From positions 248,001 through 312,000 of the forward strand of contig BPQB01000028.1 in the NCBI GenBank assembly GCA_019973155.2: a stretch of 64,000 bases of DNA. The letters run 5' to 3'. The stretch is from Phanerochaete sordida. Lineage: Eukaryota > Basidiomycota > Agaricomycetes > Polyporales > Phanerochaetaceae. Positions 11,921-22,923 of this stretch are shown here, piece by piece. The first letter of the stretch is position 1; every line of letters starts with the position of its first letter. The notes below the pieces were generated by a model. That model had not been told where the DNA came from. It saw nothing but the letters and a program-made list of their open reading frames with translations, and searched no databases. Made by a program: the position numbers and the translations under genes.

Positions 11921-14900
11921 ATGACCTCGTCCGGAATCCCCCCAAATATGCAAGACGATGGAGATGAAGACTTCGAGCTCATCAGGTCAGCCCACATCTC
12001 CCGTCCGCTAGTCGGGTGTCTCATGCCGTAGCAGGCGTTACGAGGACTTTACTACCATTGGTATGCTGCGCCCTCAGCACACAGTGCGAACATAATCTTG
12101 ACCTTGCCTACAGACTGGGTCCAGGACTCGATAATCGAGCGCAACAGGCGTATCCGAAAGTCGAAGGAGCTACATAGCATCCACCGAGGACCGCGCGGAG
12201 AGGTCACACTACGGTGGATATGGGTCCAGCTGAAGAGGGTGCTAGATGCCGGGCAAAGTTGGCTCGTAGTCAGTCTAGTCGGTGCGTCGTAGCGGTCTTT
12301 GCCTCGTCATCCTGTGAACTCACCTTCGCGGTCCGCGGCGCACAGGAGCATGCATCGGCGTGAACGCCGCCCTCATCTCCATCATCACCGAATGGCTCTC
12401 AGACCTCAAGAACGGCTACTGCTACGATGGCTGGTGGCTGAACCAGCAGTTCTGCTGCTGGGAGATTGAGTACGAAGACGAGAACGGCTGCGAGTCCTGG
12501 CACCCGTGGAGTGATGTCGTCCTCGCACAGTGGATCATATACGTCCTGTTCGCGGTGCGTACCATAATTATGTCGTCCGAGAGTCACTGACTGACCAAGT
12601 ATGCAGGCTACGTTCTCGTTCACGGCCAGTCATCTTGTGAAGAACATCGCGAAGTACGCGGCTGGCTCAGGCATCTCAGAAATCAAATGTATCCTCGCAG
12701 GATTCGTCATGAAAGGCTTCCTGGGCTTTTGGACGCTCGCCATCAAGAGCTTGACTCTAGTATGTGCCTCCCTTACTTGTGTCGGATGCACGGCTCACCA
12801 TGTGCAGCCTCTAGTCATTGCGTCGGGGCTGTCGGTCGGAAAGGAAGGCCCGTCGGTGCACGTAGCATGCTGCGTAGGCAGCGTCGTAGCCGGTCTGTTT
12901 GCTCGCTTCTCGAGAAGCCATGGTGGGTAACTGAACAGCCCTCGCTAGGCCAACATCACCTAAATCGTGTTGCACAGGGAAGATGCGGGAAATCCTGACC
13001 GCGGCCAGTGCGGCCGGTGTCGCTGTCGCGTTCGGTTCCCCCATTGGAGGGGTACTGTTCTCTATCGAGGTCGGCCTGCACGTCCTGCTTCTCAGTTTTA
13101 GAACTGATCATGAAATTTAGGAAATGACCAGCAACTTCAGTATCAAGACGATGTGGCGAAGCTTCGTCTGCGCTTTGGTCGCGACTTTCACTCTCGCTGT
13201 GCGTGCAGAGGGCTTCGTCTGTAGACTCACTATCTGAGCTACATCTTCCCATAGGCTATGAATCCATACCGGAGCGGGAAGCTTGTCTTGTTCGCGGTCA
13301 CGTACGACCGCGACTGGCATTTCTTCGAAATCTTCTTCTTCGTCATCCTGGGAGTCTTTGGAGTTCGTACAACCACTACCATCTGTTACAATTATGCTGA
13401 TGTGACTCGACAGGGCTTGTACGGCGCATTTATGGTCAAATTCAACATGCAATGGGCTGCATTCCGCAGAAAGCACCTTGCGAAGTACCCTGTGGTGGAA
13501 GCAGTCTCACTTGCGACACTTACCGGCGTCATCGCGTACTCGAATAGGTTCCTAAGGATCGACATGACCGAAGGAATGTCGATACTCTTCCGCGAGTGCG
13601 AAGGTGGAGGGGACTACGACCATCTATGCCAGTACGTCGGTAAATGCTCCGAGTCGCTGTCCCTGCTGACTTGTTCCTCAAGAACGTCTGTGCAGTGGTC
13701 TGTCGCTATCTCGCTGTTCGTGGCAACTGTAATTCGCGTGTGCCTGGTCGTCGTTTCATACGGGGCCAAAGTACCTTGTGGTATCTTCGTTCCCTCAATG
13801 GCAGTCGGGGCAACGTTCGGTCGCATGGTTGGCATCCTCGTGAAAGCGCTATGGAGGTCAGTATCGGTGACCGGTCGCTTCCGCTTCTGCTGACCTTGTA
13901 TGTTACAGCGCGAACAAGGAGTCAGGTATTTTTGCGGTCTGCCAACCTGATGTTCCATGCATTACACCTGGGACATATGCATTCTTGGGAGCAGCTGCGG
14001 CACTCAGGTACGTGATCGTCTGCACCTGAACGGCGTCGAGATCTCACCCTGTTCCAGCGGTGTGATGAGGATCACCGTGACTGTCGTCGTCATCATGTTC
14101 GAGCTTACAGGAGCTCTGACATATATCCTTCCGACCATGGTTAGCCTGGTCGTCCACGTCATCAAATATGGTTAGCTGACATTTCCCAGATTGTGCTGCT
14201 TGTCACGAAGGCGGTCGGAGACTTCCTCGGGACAACAGGTATCGCTGACGAAGCGATACGTTTCAACGGATACCCCTTCCTTGATAAAGATGACCACGCG
14301 TATAACATGGCTGGTGAGCAGACTACTGTAGCTTATATCTTGACAACTTGCTCAAACGTCATTTAGTCTCGCGAGTGATGCGAACTGACCTGCATACGCT
14401 GCCCGTAACAGGGACTACAGTGCGCGAAATAGGTGATAATAAATCGCGCAGCACGCACAATAAATCACTGACCGCTCCACAGAGGAGACCCTCAACTCGA
14501 CGGCCGTGCAAGGATACCCCATCGTCTCGAACGACGGCCGCAATATTCTCATGGGCTACATAGGCCGAGCCGAGCTGCGATACGTACTAGGTACGTCCTT
14601 ATTACCACACACCTCGCCCGCGCTCACCTGCCTCCGATAGACAAAGCAAAAAAGACGCAGGGCACTGCGCCTGACATGCCGTGCTCGTTCGCGTCCGAGA
14701 CGGACGACCACGACGAGATGGAGTTCTCAGGCATCGCCACAGGGCCCGGCGTCGGCATGGACGAGGACATCTCGATGGAGCTCATCGAGACGACGGCCAC
14801 GCACGAGGTGCTCAAGTTGTGGCCTTGGGTGAATCAGGTATGGCGCATACACTCGCTCAAATCGCAGTCTGGCTGACGTGAGGCGTTGCAGACGCCTCTG

Positions 14901-15219
14901 TCTGTCTCTCCGCAGCTGCCACTCGAGATCGTCATGCAGCTCTTCAAGCGTATGGGGTAAGTTCTCCCAGCTCTTGTGCAGGTACGACACGTGCTGACAG
15001 CATCGAAGGCCTCGAGTCATCCTCGTCGAAGACCACGGCATGCTCCACGGCTTGGTCACTGTCAAGGACGTGCTGAAGTATACAGCCACAGAAACTGGGG
15101 AGATGCGCTCACGGTGGGATGAGACGCAGTTCGAGGGGATCGTGGAGCACACATGGACATTCATTACTACATGGACTCGTGTGGCTGTTTCCTGGTGCCG
15201 CAGACTGCTGCGGCGGTAG
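11921..15219 (+). CDS. CLC-family chloride/proton antiporter (Gef1/ClC-3-5 type)
   Basis: More than ten exons from ATG 11921 ([17 protein letters not shown]). Selectivity-filter and gating segments are recognisable: [16 protein letters not shown] with the gating glutamate, and [14 protein letters not shown] joined across an intron to [15 protein letters not shown]. The paired Glu after helix G (FSIE-EM) includes the position of the proton glutamate of exchanger-type CLCs, so an antiporter rather than a channel is inferred. About ten membrane segments are followed by two CBS domains, the first near [11 protein letters not shown] and [13 protein letters not shown], the second near [14 protein letters not shown] and TVKDVLKYT. 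Yeast Gef1 acts in Golgi and endosomes. A short upstream ATG at 11913 overlaps the start. Same strand as VMA16, 365 bases downstream. Confidence 0.92.
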
Positions 15220-15556
15220 CTTTCCTGTATAGACGGAGGCAATTAATATTCGCCGGTCCCGACATCGTCGGCTCTTGTTTATGGCTGTTTGGCCGTACAG
15301 TTATGGGGGCCGTACCGGTGATACCGAGGAAGCTCTGGCTGTACTTGGCTTACGACCACCATCTACTCGCTGTGCTTTCTTGCGCTATCTGGGAGGGAGG
15401 CTGCCGGTCTTGCTTCCAGGTGTGTCTCCTGCGGCCAGTGTACACGCTCACACCTTTGTCAAGGGCCACACGCACTACATCGCCCTGCCGACTTACCTGC
15501 ACTTCTGTACCCGCAATCCCCCGCCCTCGAACCGATCTGCGTGAGTTGATCTGCTC

Positions 15557-16930
15557 ATGGAGAACCGTTTGCCACCAGAATTACTCGAATACATCTTCTC
15601 CTTCCTTCCCACTCAGCATGCTCGCGGTGGCGACTCACACGAAGACAAGACAGACCTGCGCTCCTGCCTCCTGGTCTCCCGACGCTGGCGAGACGTCGCT
15701 CTGAAACCGCTTTACGAAAATATCTCCCTCCCTCTAGTCTACCTCTCGCACCGTGCGACGGCCACAGACAGCTGGTTCATCGTCCTCCGGCAGAATGAGT
15801 CCAAAATAGACTATCGCACACCTCGGGGCTTTTGCTCTTTCCTTGCCGAGAACCCTGCCATTGCCAGCTGGATACGCTCTCTGACCTTTCGCTGTGGACG
15901 CTATTCCATATCCCGAGATCGCCCCGCCGCCATCCTCCACCTCCCCGACTTTCTCGACATTCTCAGCCGCCTTCCCGCGCTCGAGGCGCTCACGCTCCGC
16001 GGTGTCGCCGTCGACGAGGCACCAGAAGCGCGCCTCGCCGCCCTCGCGCCCGTGCTGCTCAAGCACCTCACCATCGACTGGGCCGTTCCGCTCGCGCACC
16101 GCGAGGATGCGGGCTACCGGCTCGACATGAGTGCCGAGACGTCCGCGCTGCTGCGCTGCACCCGCGTCCTGCACACGCTCACGCTCGAACGCTACGCCGG
16201 CAGCGCGCCCGCGCCCGCGTGCGCCGCCGCAACACGCCACCTGCGCCGCCTCCTCCTGCGCGACTGCCGCACGCCGCCCGCGCTCCTCGGCGTGCTCTTC
16301 GGCGGCGACGCGCCGCACCGCGCGCTGCACGTCGCGGAGGACCCGCAGTCGCCGCTCCGCGAGGGCGTGCAGCCGCTGCTCGCCGCGCTCGGGCCCGCGC
16401 TCGCCACGTTCGGCTGGCAGCTGCTCGTGTGCCCGCCGACGCGCGGCGCGATGCTGCCCAAAGGCAAGTGCCCCCGTCCGCGCCGCGCGCCCCGTCCTGA
16501 GCCCCCGCTGACACGCGCACCGACAGGCGTGCTGCTGCGCCCCGACGTCAGCGCGTGCTGCAACCTCGAGGCGCTCGCGCTCGCGGTCGTCGCGGACACC
16601 GAGGCCGCGGCCGTCGACGCGCTCGCGGCCGTGCTCGCGCGCGCCGCGCAGGGCTGCCCGCGCCTCCGCGCCGTGGACGTCGTCCTCGAGTTCGTCGCGA
16701 TCGGGCGCGAGCAGGCGCCCGAGGCGGCCGCGCGGGGCGCGGTCGAGGACGCGCTGCTCGCGCTGCGGCGCGTCACGGGGCAGACCGTGCTCGACGTCGT
16801 GTTTGCGCGCAAGAAGGGCGAGCAGCGTGCGCTGTGGGCGCGCGAGGACGCGTCGAGGACGCTCCGCGAGTGGTTTCCGCGGCTGGTCGGGTGTGGGATG
16901 GTGAGCTGCGGAGGGGTCCCGGTGTCGTAG
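15557..16930 (+). CDS. F-box protein
   Basis: An open frame of 457 residues begins MENRLPPELLEYIFSFLP, with LRSCLLVSRRWRDVALKPLY following: a standard N-terminal F-box of basidiomycete type (LPxELLxxIF...C.LVSRxW). The rest has leucine-rich spacing (FLDILSRLPALEALTLRGV) but no clear LRR array. F-box proteins link substrates to SCF ubiquitin ligases through Skp1; the substrate is unknown. A 63-nt segment at 16464-16526 has the form GCAAGT...CTGAC...ACAG and is a multiple of three, so it may be a GC-AG intron removing 21 residues rich in Pro/Arg. It converges on the next gene with about 210 bases between stop codons. Confidence 0.85.
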   Translation: MENRLPPELLEYIFSFLPTQHARGGDSHEDKTDLRSCLLVSRRWRDVALKPLYENISLPLVYLSHRATATDSWFIVLRQNESKIDYRTPRGFCSFLAENPAIASWIRSLTFRCGRYSISRDRPAAILHLPDFLDILSRLPALEALTLRGVAVDEAPEARLAALAPVLLKHLTIDWAVPLAHREDAGYRLDMSAETSALLRCTRVLHTLTLERYAGSAPAPACAAATRHLRRLLLRDCRTPPALLGVLFGGDAPHRALHVAEDPQSPLREGVQPLLAALGPALATFGWQLLVCPPTRGAMLPKGKCPRPRRAPRPEPPLTRAPTGVLLRPDVSACCNLEALALAVVADTEAAAVDALAAVLARAAQGCPRLRAVDVVLEFVAIGREQAPEAAARGAVEDALLALRRVTGQTVLDVVFARKKGEQRALWAREDASRTLREWFPRLVGCGMVSCGGVPVS

Positions 16931-17143
16931 CTACCTTGTGTACTTTCTGTACTGCTCAAGAAATCCTATGCGTGCTACGACTGAGAGCTGGGCGAACAGT
17001 TCGCCAGCCAACGGAAGATCCTGGCATACATAATGTACAATCTATTGCGTGCGTTTGTGGATGGCATATGTGTACATGATGAGTTCTATGCATAGCGTGA
17101 TGTGCGATCTCTAGAATGAGTGTATTCAGATACGAGGCGCAAC

Positions 17144-17736
17144 CTACGCGCTCTTGAGGAGGCCGTCGCCCTCGACGAGGACGCAGGCGCCGCCGTAGAC
17201 GACCTTGTCGGAGAGGCCGTTCTCCTTGATGTACTCCTCAACGGCCTCGTCGTGCGTGCCCGGCTGCAGCCAGACGTGGGGCACGCCGAGCGCCTTGACA
17301 TCCTTGAGGAGGCCGAGGGTGATCTTAAAATGGCGTTAGGATGAGAAAAGCTTCCGTGTAAAGCCGAGGAGTGGCGTACCTTGGGACCAGTGACGACGCT
17401 CACGGAGGTGTGCGAGGGGTCAGGCAGGTCCGCGAGGGCGCGGACGGTAGGGTGGCCCTGGATCTCGGTCTCCTTCTGCTCGTAGGTATCAGCAAAATAT
17501 ATCTAACACGCAGCTGGGGAGGTACGAACCGGATGCACAGGAGTGACGTCCTTGCCGTGCTCAGCATACCACTTCAGCACCTGCAGCGCAATTCAGATGA
17601 GCAACCAGCACGCGACAAATACACGGCATCGCGAACTGACCTTGGTGCCGACCTTGGTCTCGTCCTTGGACGCGCCGACGACGGCAAAGTGCGGCGCCGC
17701 CAGGAAGGCGTGCTTCTGCTCCTCGGTGCCGGGCAT
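17144..17736 (-). CDS. CoA-binding (YccU-type Rossmann) domain protein
   Basis: Four exons start at ATG 17736 with MPGTEEQKHAFLAAPHF. The order of motifs matches the small CoA_binding/YccU family: HFAVVGASKDETKVGTK (nucleotide-binding loop), VLKWYAEHGKDVTPVHP, ETEIQGHPTVRALADLPDP, SVSVVTGPK, ITLGLLKDVKALGVPHVWLQPG, ENGLSDKVVYGGACVL. About 140 residues, the usual size of the stand-alone family. These proteins have the CoA-binding fold of succinyl-CoA synthetase alpha subunits; their role in fungi is not established. A longer N-terminus is open to 17967 but has no family support. Confidence 0.85.
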
Positions 17737-18160
17737 GCTTCTGGTGCAGTGAAGGAGGTATGCGGGTGGAAGGCGAGGCGAGTCTGGCTCCCCACCGCAC
17801 CACGACACCCACCTTTTATCTGCCCGCGCAGCCCCCGCCACGTCAAGCCGCACGGGCACGCTCACCAAGCTGCTATCGCGCACGCCGGGCGCATGCAGGT
17901 TGCGCCATAGCCTCGCCGCGGGCCCTCGCAGGCGATACCGGGGGTAGCACGCCAGCCGCTGACGCACGCATGCGCCGCCGAGCAGCGAAAGATTTTCGCG
18001 CGACAGCCGGCCGCCAGCAAAATCACCTGTAGTCCTGTATGCGCAACGTCGACGTCGACCCCGCGCGCGGGGTGCGGGTCCGCCACGGGCAGCCGCGGCG
18101 CGCGCGCTGGCCTGCCCTGAAGACGAGTGGTCCGTGCGCGTGATGGGCGCCGGCGGGGGG

Positions 18161-18168
18161 TATATAAG
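18161..18168 (+). promoter_or_regulatory. TATA box of the U1 snRNA candidate
   Basis: TATATAAG lies 34 bases before the inferred RNA start at 18195, a normal TATA-to-start distance. No protein-coding start that makes sense follows, which first made this box look orphaned. Confidence 0.6.
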
Positions 18169-18194
18169 GCGGGGCGCGCCCTCCTGGGCACCTC

Positions 18195-18367
18195 ATACTT
18201 ACCTTGATGGCACAAGCCCCTTCACGTACCTGGGTCTGTGGGCCGTGGGGGCCTCTCATAGCACGGCGACCCTGTCCCCAGGGGGCCCCTGCGGTTTGTA
18301 CGGGCTTCGGCTCGTGCACCGTCCCAATATTTTCCTGTCCTGCTTCGGCCCTCGGGCTGGGCAGGCC
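18195..18367 (+). ncRNA. Probable U1 spliceosomal RNA
   Basis: The inferred transcript begins ATACTTACCTTGATGG; ACTTACCT is the U1 segment that pairs with 5' splice sites. GCACAAGCC just after it can pair, with one mismatch, with GGCTCGTGC at about 18309-18317, in the place of the long-range helix that closes the U1 four-way junction. Between them are TCACG in a hairpin-like context (compare the U1-70K loop) and ATAGCAC (compare the U1A loop ATTGCAC). Next comes an Sm-like uridine-rich tract AATATTTTCC at 18326, then a terminal hairpin at 18339-18365 with arms CCTGC/GCAGG and a short CTCG loop. About 173 nt, near the human 164. The TATA box sits at -34. The Sm site deviates from AATTTTTGG, and covariance has not been tested. 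Confidence 0.7.
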
Positions 18368-18816
18368 ATTTTTTTGGTCCCTGCGCTGCCCTAACCCTAA
18401 CCCCAATATGATTCATTTCTGCTCTCTGATTGGACGATGCCTGGCCTGAGGATCTGCGTCAAGTCACAGAAAAAACATAACCACGAGTCAAATCATGTGC
18501 AACAGACAGATAAGCACGATGTTTCTGAATCTGGGGGCAGTGCTCCGACGTGTGTCCAAAAGACCGTCTAGTATTGCTCCGAAAGTCTGAGAGGTGCAAG
18601 ATGTGCTGCTGTCGAAGTGTAGCAAGGGGTATACCGGGTATCTCTATCAAGTCATGCAAAGAAACAAAAGCAAGCAGAGGATGTGTTAAGCACTGCTACT
18701 GTACAAAGATTACATCGTGGTCATCTCCCGTTGGTTTAGCTACAGACGTACCGCTACATCCATCCAGATACGCATACATAGTCCGCTTGGGCTCGCACAC
18801 CGCGTGTGCGCCCCGC

Positions 18817-20257
18817 TTAATGTTTGTGCTCCTCGAAGGGGTTCTCGACATAATCGAGCTCGTCCTCGTCGTCCTCACTCACGCTCGCTTCGCGCGCGAC
18901 AGGCTGCGCGCCAGACGCCTGCGGCGTGAGCAGCGAGACGGGGCGTTTCGGAAGCAGCCCGAACTTCGCTGTGCGGAAATCAGCCGCTTGAGCGAGAGCG
19001 GACTGTGCGAAGGGGACGCACCAGCGTTGAGCGGGCTGCCGGCCTGCGTCGCAGGCGGCCGGGGTACCTCGCTCGGAGGCGAGGGCGCGCTGGGTATTGT
19101 CGGCTCGGGCTCGGAGATAGCGGCATGCGCCGCGGGACCGGAGGGCGGCACCGCGGGGGTGTTCGCGGCTGAGACCGCAGCCGACGGTACCGTCGAAGGG
19201 CCTGTCGTCGAGAGGTCTGGCGTGTCTGCGATGTCCAGATCAGCGAACGCCCGTCTGCAGATCGCGGGTGCACGCACCGAGGTCGTAGCCCTTGGCCTCG
19301 TGCGCGGGCTGCTCGAGCGGCTTCTCGTCCGACCTGCGCCCGCGGCGCGAGATCTGCTGCCAGCCGTCGTCGAGGCCGAGGTCGGGCGAGTCGCCCGCGG
19401 GCGTGTAGTAGCGCGCGTACGCCTGGCTCGCGGTGTGGCGGTCGACCGGCTGCTGCGTCTCGTGGTAGTAGTTCGGGAAGCTCGCCGCGGACGAGGGCGT
19501 GCCCTGCACGGGCGTCGCGCCCCACGACGGCGGCGGGTGCTGCTGCGGGTCCGGCTGCGCCTGCTGCTGCGCGCCCGGGCGCGCCTGCTGGTACTCGTTG
19601 ATCTTCGCCTTTGCGCGCGAGACGATCGAGCTGAAGGTGCGCTTCCCGCCTGCGGCTGCGTCAGCATGCGGCGGCGCGGCGCTGCGCGCGGTGGGACGCA
19701 CTCTCGGCCATCTGGTTCAGCGTCTCCTTGATCTCGTTGAGGTCGGGCCCGACGCCCGTGCCCTGCGCAGACTGCCCGGGGGACTGCTGCTGCTGCTGCG
19801 AGGGCTCCTCGCTATTCCGGCGCGGTCGCCAAGACTGCCCGCGCGGACGCTGCTGGTGCTCGGCGGACTGCCGGTCGTCCTCGAGCTGCAGCTGCCGCGC
19901 GAGGGCCTCGTCGAGCTCGAGCGTCGACTGCGGCGCCGTCGGCTGTGGTGTCTGCAGCCGTGTGAGACTGTGCGTGCGCCGCGCAGACGCTTCGGCCGGA
20001 GGGCGGTGACGTACCTGCTGATGAGAGACGTACGACGGATCGCTCATGCCGAGGAGCACGTCTATGGCGGCGTCCTGGTTCCCCCCGACGGACTCGAGCA
20101 CGGACTGTATCACGAGGTCGTCAAAGTCGGGGAACATGCCCTTCAAGAGCGCGACGGCGGGGTTCGCAGGCTCGCGGGGCGGCTCCGGGGCGTGCGGCGG
20201 GGGCGCGTCCGGATCGTGCGCGGGCTGGTCGTCATGTGCGGGCTCGACGGTGGTCAT
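18817..20257 (-). CDS. CUE-domain ubiquitin-binding protein (Cue5-like)
   Basis: Start ATG 20257. The CUE domain lies at about residues 31-75, with the MFP motif (LLKGMFPDFDD), SVGGNQDAAIDVLLGM and the conserved Leu-Leu; it binds monoubiquitin. Exons join to GKRTFSSIVSRAKAKINEY, then a Gln/Pro/Ala-rich region, and by two further introns to KFGLLPKRPVSLL and the acidic end DELDYVENPFEEHKH, stop at 18817. A 63-nt in-frame segment at 19952-20014 with GTACGT and CTGCAG ends is probably another intron. Yeast Cue5 links ubiquitinated aggregates to autophagy through Atg8; that role is plausible but no Atg8-binding motif is claimed. Divergent from RPB7, about 195 bases between the start codons. Confidence 0.85.
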
Positions 20258-20452
20258 GGCGAGGCGTGCGGCGGCGTGGTGGTGGTTGCGGTGAGAGAAA
20301 GAGGTTGCGCCGCATTAGCAAGCTGCGGTGGGCTCGTGGCGGCGATCGCCGTCGTCGCGTCCCAAGTCCGGGCGCTCATTTCTCACGTTTCTGAACGCTG
20401 TCCACATCCTCCTCTTGCACATCTCCTCGGCCCTGGCGGCGATTTTGACGAC
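20258..20452. promoter_or_regulatory. Divergent promoter between CUE protein and RPB7
   Basis: Roughly 195 bases between the two start codons must hold both promoters. No TATA box is evident; the stretch near RPB7 is pyrimidine-rich. Confidence 0.4.
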
Positions 20453-21237
20453 ATGTTCTTCATCGTGAGCATCTCGCAACGCGCTTACTCCGTCTGAGAC
20501 TGAAGCCCCGCCAGAAAGAGCTCACACACACGATTCTCCTGCATCCGTCGTACTTCGGCCCGCGCATGCTCCAGTACCTCGAGTCGAAACTCTACGCCGA
20601 CGTCGAGGGAACATGCTCAGGCCAATTCGGATACATTATCGCGGTCGTCACCATTCTGAACATCGGCGAAGGCATGGTGCTGCCAGGAAGCGGGCAGGCA
20701 GAGTTCATTACGCGATACCGGGCGATAGTGTTCAAGCCGTTCAAGGGAGAAGTGGTGGACGGTGTAGTGAATAACGTCAACAAGGTCCGTCGTGGTACAG
20801 TGTGCGTGAGAATACACTGAACATCCGCACCTCGCTCTGTAGATGGGCTTCTTCGCGGACGTCGGACCGCTTACTGTCTTCGTGTCCCACCAAGTGCGTA
20901 ATTGCTCTCCGGAATGAAGAAACAACAAACCAACCCCACTGTTCTAGCTTATACATCCCGACATGAAGTTTGACCCCAACTCGAATCCGCCATCGTTCGC
21001 GTCAGACGAGCAGGTACGCGCTACGCTTTGCGACCAAGCGCTAGACTTTTGACCTTGTCACCATCCCTAGATTATCGAGAAGAATACGAAGGTCCGACTG
21101 AAGATTGTGGGAACTCGTGTGGACGCGACGGAGATTGTATGTGATCTACCCAACCTTCTCCACCACACGACTGACGTGCATTCGCGCAGTTCGCTATTGG
21201 AACGATAAAAGAAGACCACTTGGGTGTCATCGAATGA
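20453..21237 (+). CDS. RPB7: DNA-directed RNA polymerase II subunit RPB7
   Basis: ATG 20453 starts a four-codon exon (MFFI) joined to [19 protein letters not shown]. The chain continues with [86 protein letters not shown] and [15 protein letters not shown], stop at 21237. It has the N-terminal tip domain and C-terminal S1-like OB domain of Rpb7, about 175 residues, normal length. Rpb7 forms the stalk of RNA polymerase II with Rpb4 and contacts nascent RNA. The very small first exon is typical of this gene in basidiomycetes and easy to miss. Confidence 0.95.
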
Positions 21238-21680
21238 TAGACTGGGCACTCGTTTGCTCACTCGTCTTCCTTGCTTTCGCCATTCGCAATTGCTGTGTAT
21301 TTCTATGTATTTTCTAATGCTATCGCTTTGCTCAGGTCGTGCCTGCCATCCTTGGTCGTCTGCGCAGCGCGAGCGCGCTCCACTCCAAAGTTGCTCCACG
21401 GATCTCTCTATAGCGTCCATTGTCCCACCCTCCGACTGTTGGTTGTGGCTCTTCCCCTGACAAGCCCCCCGCCTCCCCTTGGCATGGCTCCACTGACGTT
21501 GGACCAGGCCAGGAGCTTAAAAGCTGGAGGCTCCCACCTCCATCCAAACAACACTTGCCCACGAACTCTTACGAACAACACTCGTATACCCACCCCCGTA
21601 CCCTCTTAACGACTACTTAACGAACACAGTGCGTGCGACCCTCTTTCCACTGCATGCCCCGAGGCTCACACGCCACACAG

Positions 21681-22192
21681 ATGCCGCTCTTCAGACACAA
21701 CAACCCCCCGCCGCCGCCTCCCGCGCAGCAGTCGCCGCCCCCAGGCCGCTCGCGCTCGCTCTTCTCGCGCAACCGCGACCCGTCGCCGACACACAACCAG
21801 AACGGCTACGCGCAGAACGGGTACACCGACGCGGGCTCGAACGACAAGACGCGCTCCGGCGGCTTCTTCGGCGGGCGCCGCTCGTCGTCCACGGACCGCA
21901 ACCTGCAGAGCGACCCCTCGATCTCGGCCGCGCGCCAGAAGGTCGCGGAGGCCGAGGCACGCGAGCGCGACGCGGACTATGCGCTCGGCCAGGCCCGCGC
22001 GGCTGTGCGCGACGCGCGCTCGCACGTCGGCATGCTGGAGCGCGAGGCGCTCGAGGAGTGAGTTTACGGGCTGTGTGGTGTACCTGGGGCGGTGCTGATG
22101 TGACGTCTTGCAGGGCGCGTCGCGCGAAGATGAAGCAGGCTGAGGCGAAGACCGTGAGCAAGAGCGCGAGGGGCCTTGGTCGCCACGGCTGA
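21681..22192 (+). CDS. Small basic coiled-coil protein, function unknown
   Basis: Two exons (21681-22057, 22114-22192) give about 151 residues. The N-terminus is Pro-rich (MPLFRHNNPPPPPPAQQ), followed by an Arg/Ser-rich stretch (RSRSLFSRNRD) and a C-terminal amphipathic helix of heptad type (ARQKVAEAEARERDADYAL...ARSHVGMLEREALEE). The last exon is basic (RRAKMKQAEAKTVSKSARG). The frame continues exactly through a GTGAGT...TTGCAG intron, which supports a real gene. Pyrimidine-rich DNA precedes the start. No family recognised; the helix suggests self-association. Confidence 0.75.
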
Positions 22193-22923
22193 GTCGTCCC
22201 CACCATTTTACCTCGTTTATATCGCGACTACATCCTTCTCGCCAAATATCGGCCCTTGGGCTAGGATACCATGGTGTGATACTTCCGTTAATCACTGACT
22301 CTTCACCTTGACGAGTCGGTCGGCTTCGTATCGCCTCCTACATGTACACTTCTACATATAGCTTAGTGATGTCATAATTCGTCGCTGGATGTTATTTGGA
22401 CTTGTCACCTTGCCTCGATGTTGTCAAAATGGGACACTATCTTATCAACACAGCGACGTCAGGTGAAGTCTGCTTGTAGCGACCTCGAGGACCAGGTTGT
22501 GACAGTTCGGCCATGGGCCGAGGCATTCCGAATAAAGCAGGCGGGTGCTTTGTGGCGCAGGATGACTTGTAGAGCACCACGGATTTGCTGCGAGCACGCT
22601 GAGGTGATTCGTCTGGACAGGTGTTAGAAACAGCGCAAAGGTCACGATGGCGAAGTTCGAACTGATAAAATATTAATGTACATATCAAACATCACGAGAG
22701 ACAACTGTGAAGTCTATATTCAATCTACACCCAGATCCGATCGCCAATGATATGATACAAGAAGAGCCTGAGGTCGCGAACTAGTGGGATATCCTAAATA
22801 CGTATCTGTATGAGAGGAGGGAATGCGCGGTCGTGAGCAATCTGCCAGCGTACGGGTGAAATGCAGTGATGTGCGCTCACGATGTTAATATCAGTGGTGT
22901 TGTTCGTTTGAAGTCCGTGGCAG
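22193..22923. other. Intergenic, 3' flanks of convergent genes
   Basis: This holds the 3' flanks of the coiled-coil gene and the first BTB-like gene. It is more AT-rich than the coding DNA. I see no gene, RNA or repeat in it. Confidence 0.35.

Noticed and set aside
18389..18404. Telomere-like CCCTAACCCTAACCCC
   Set aside because: Only two and a half units, just after the U1 candidate; too short for an interstitial telomere and genes continue on both sides.
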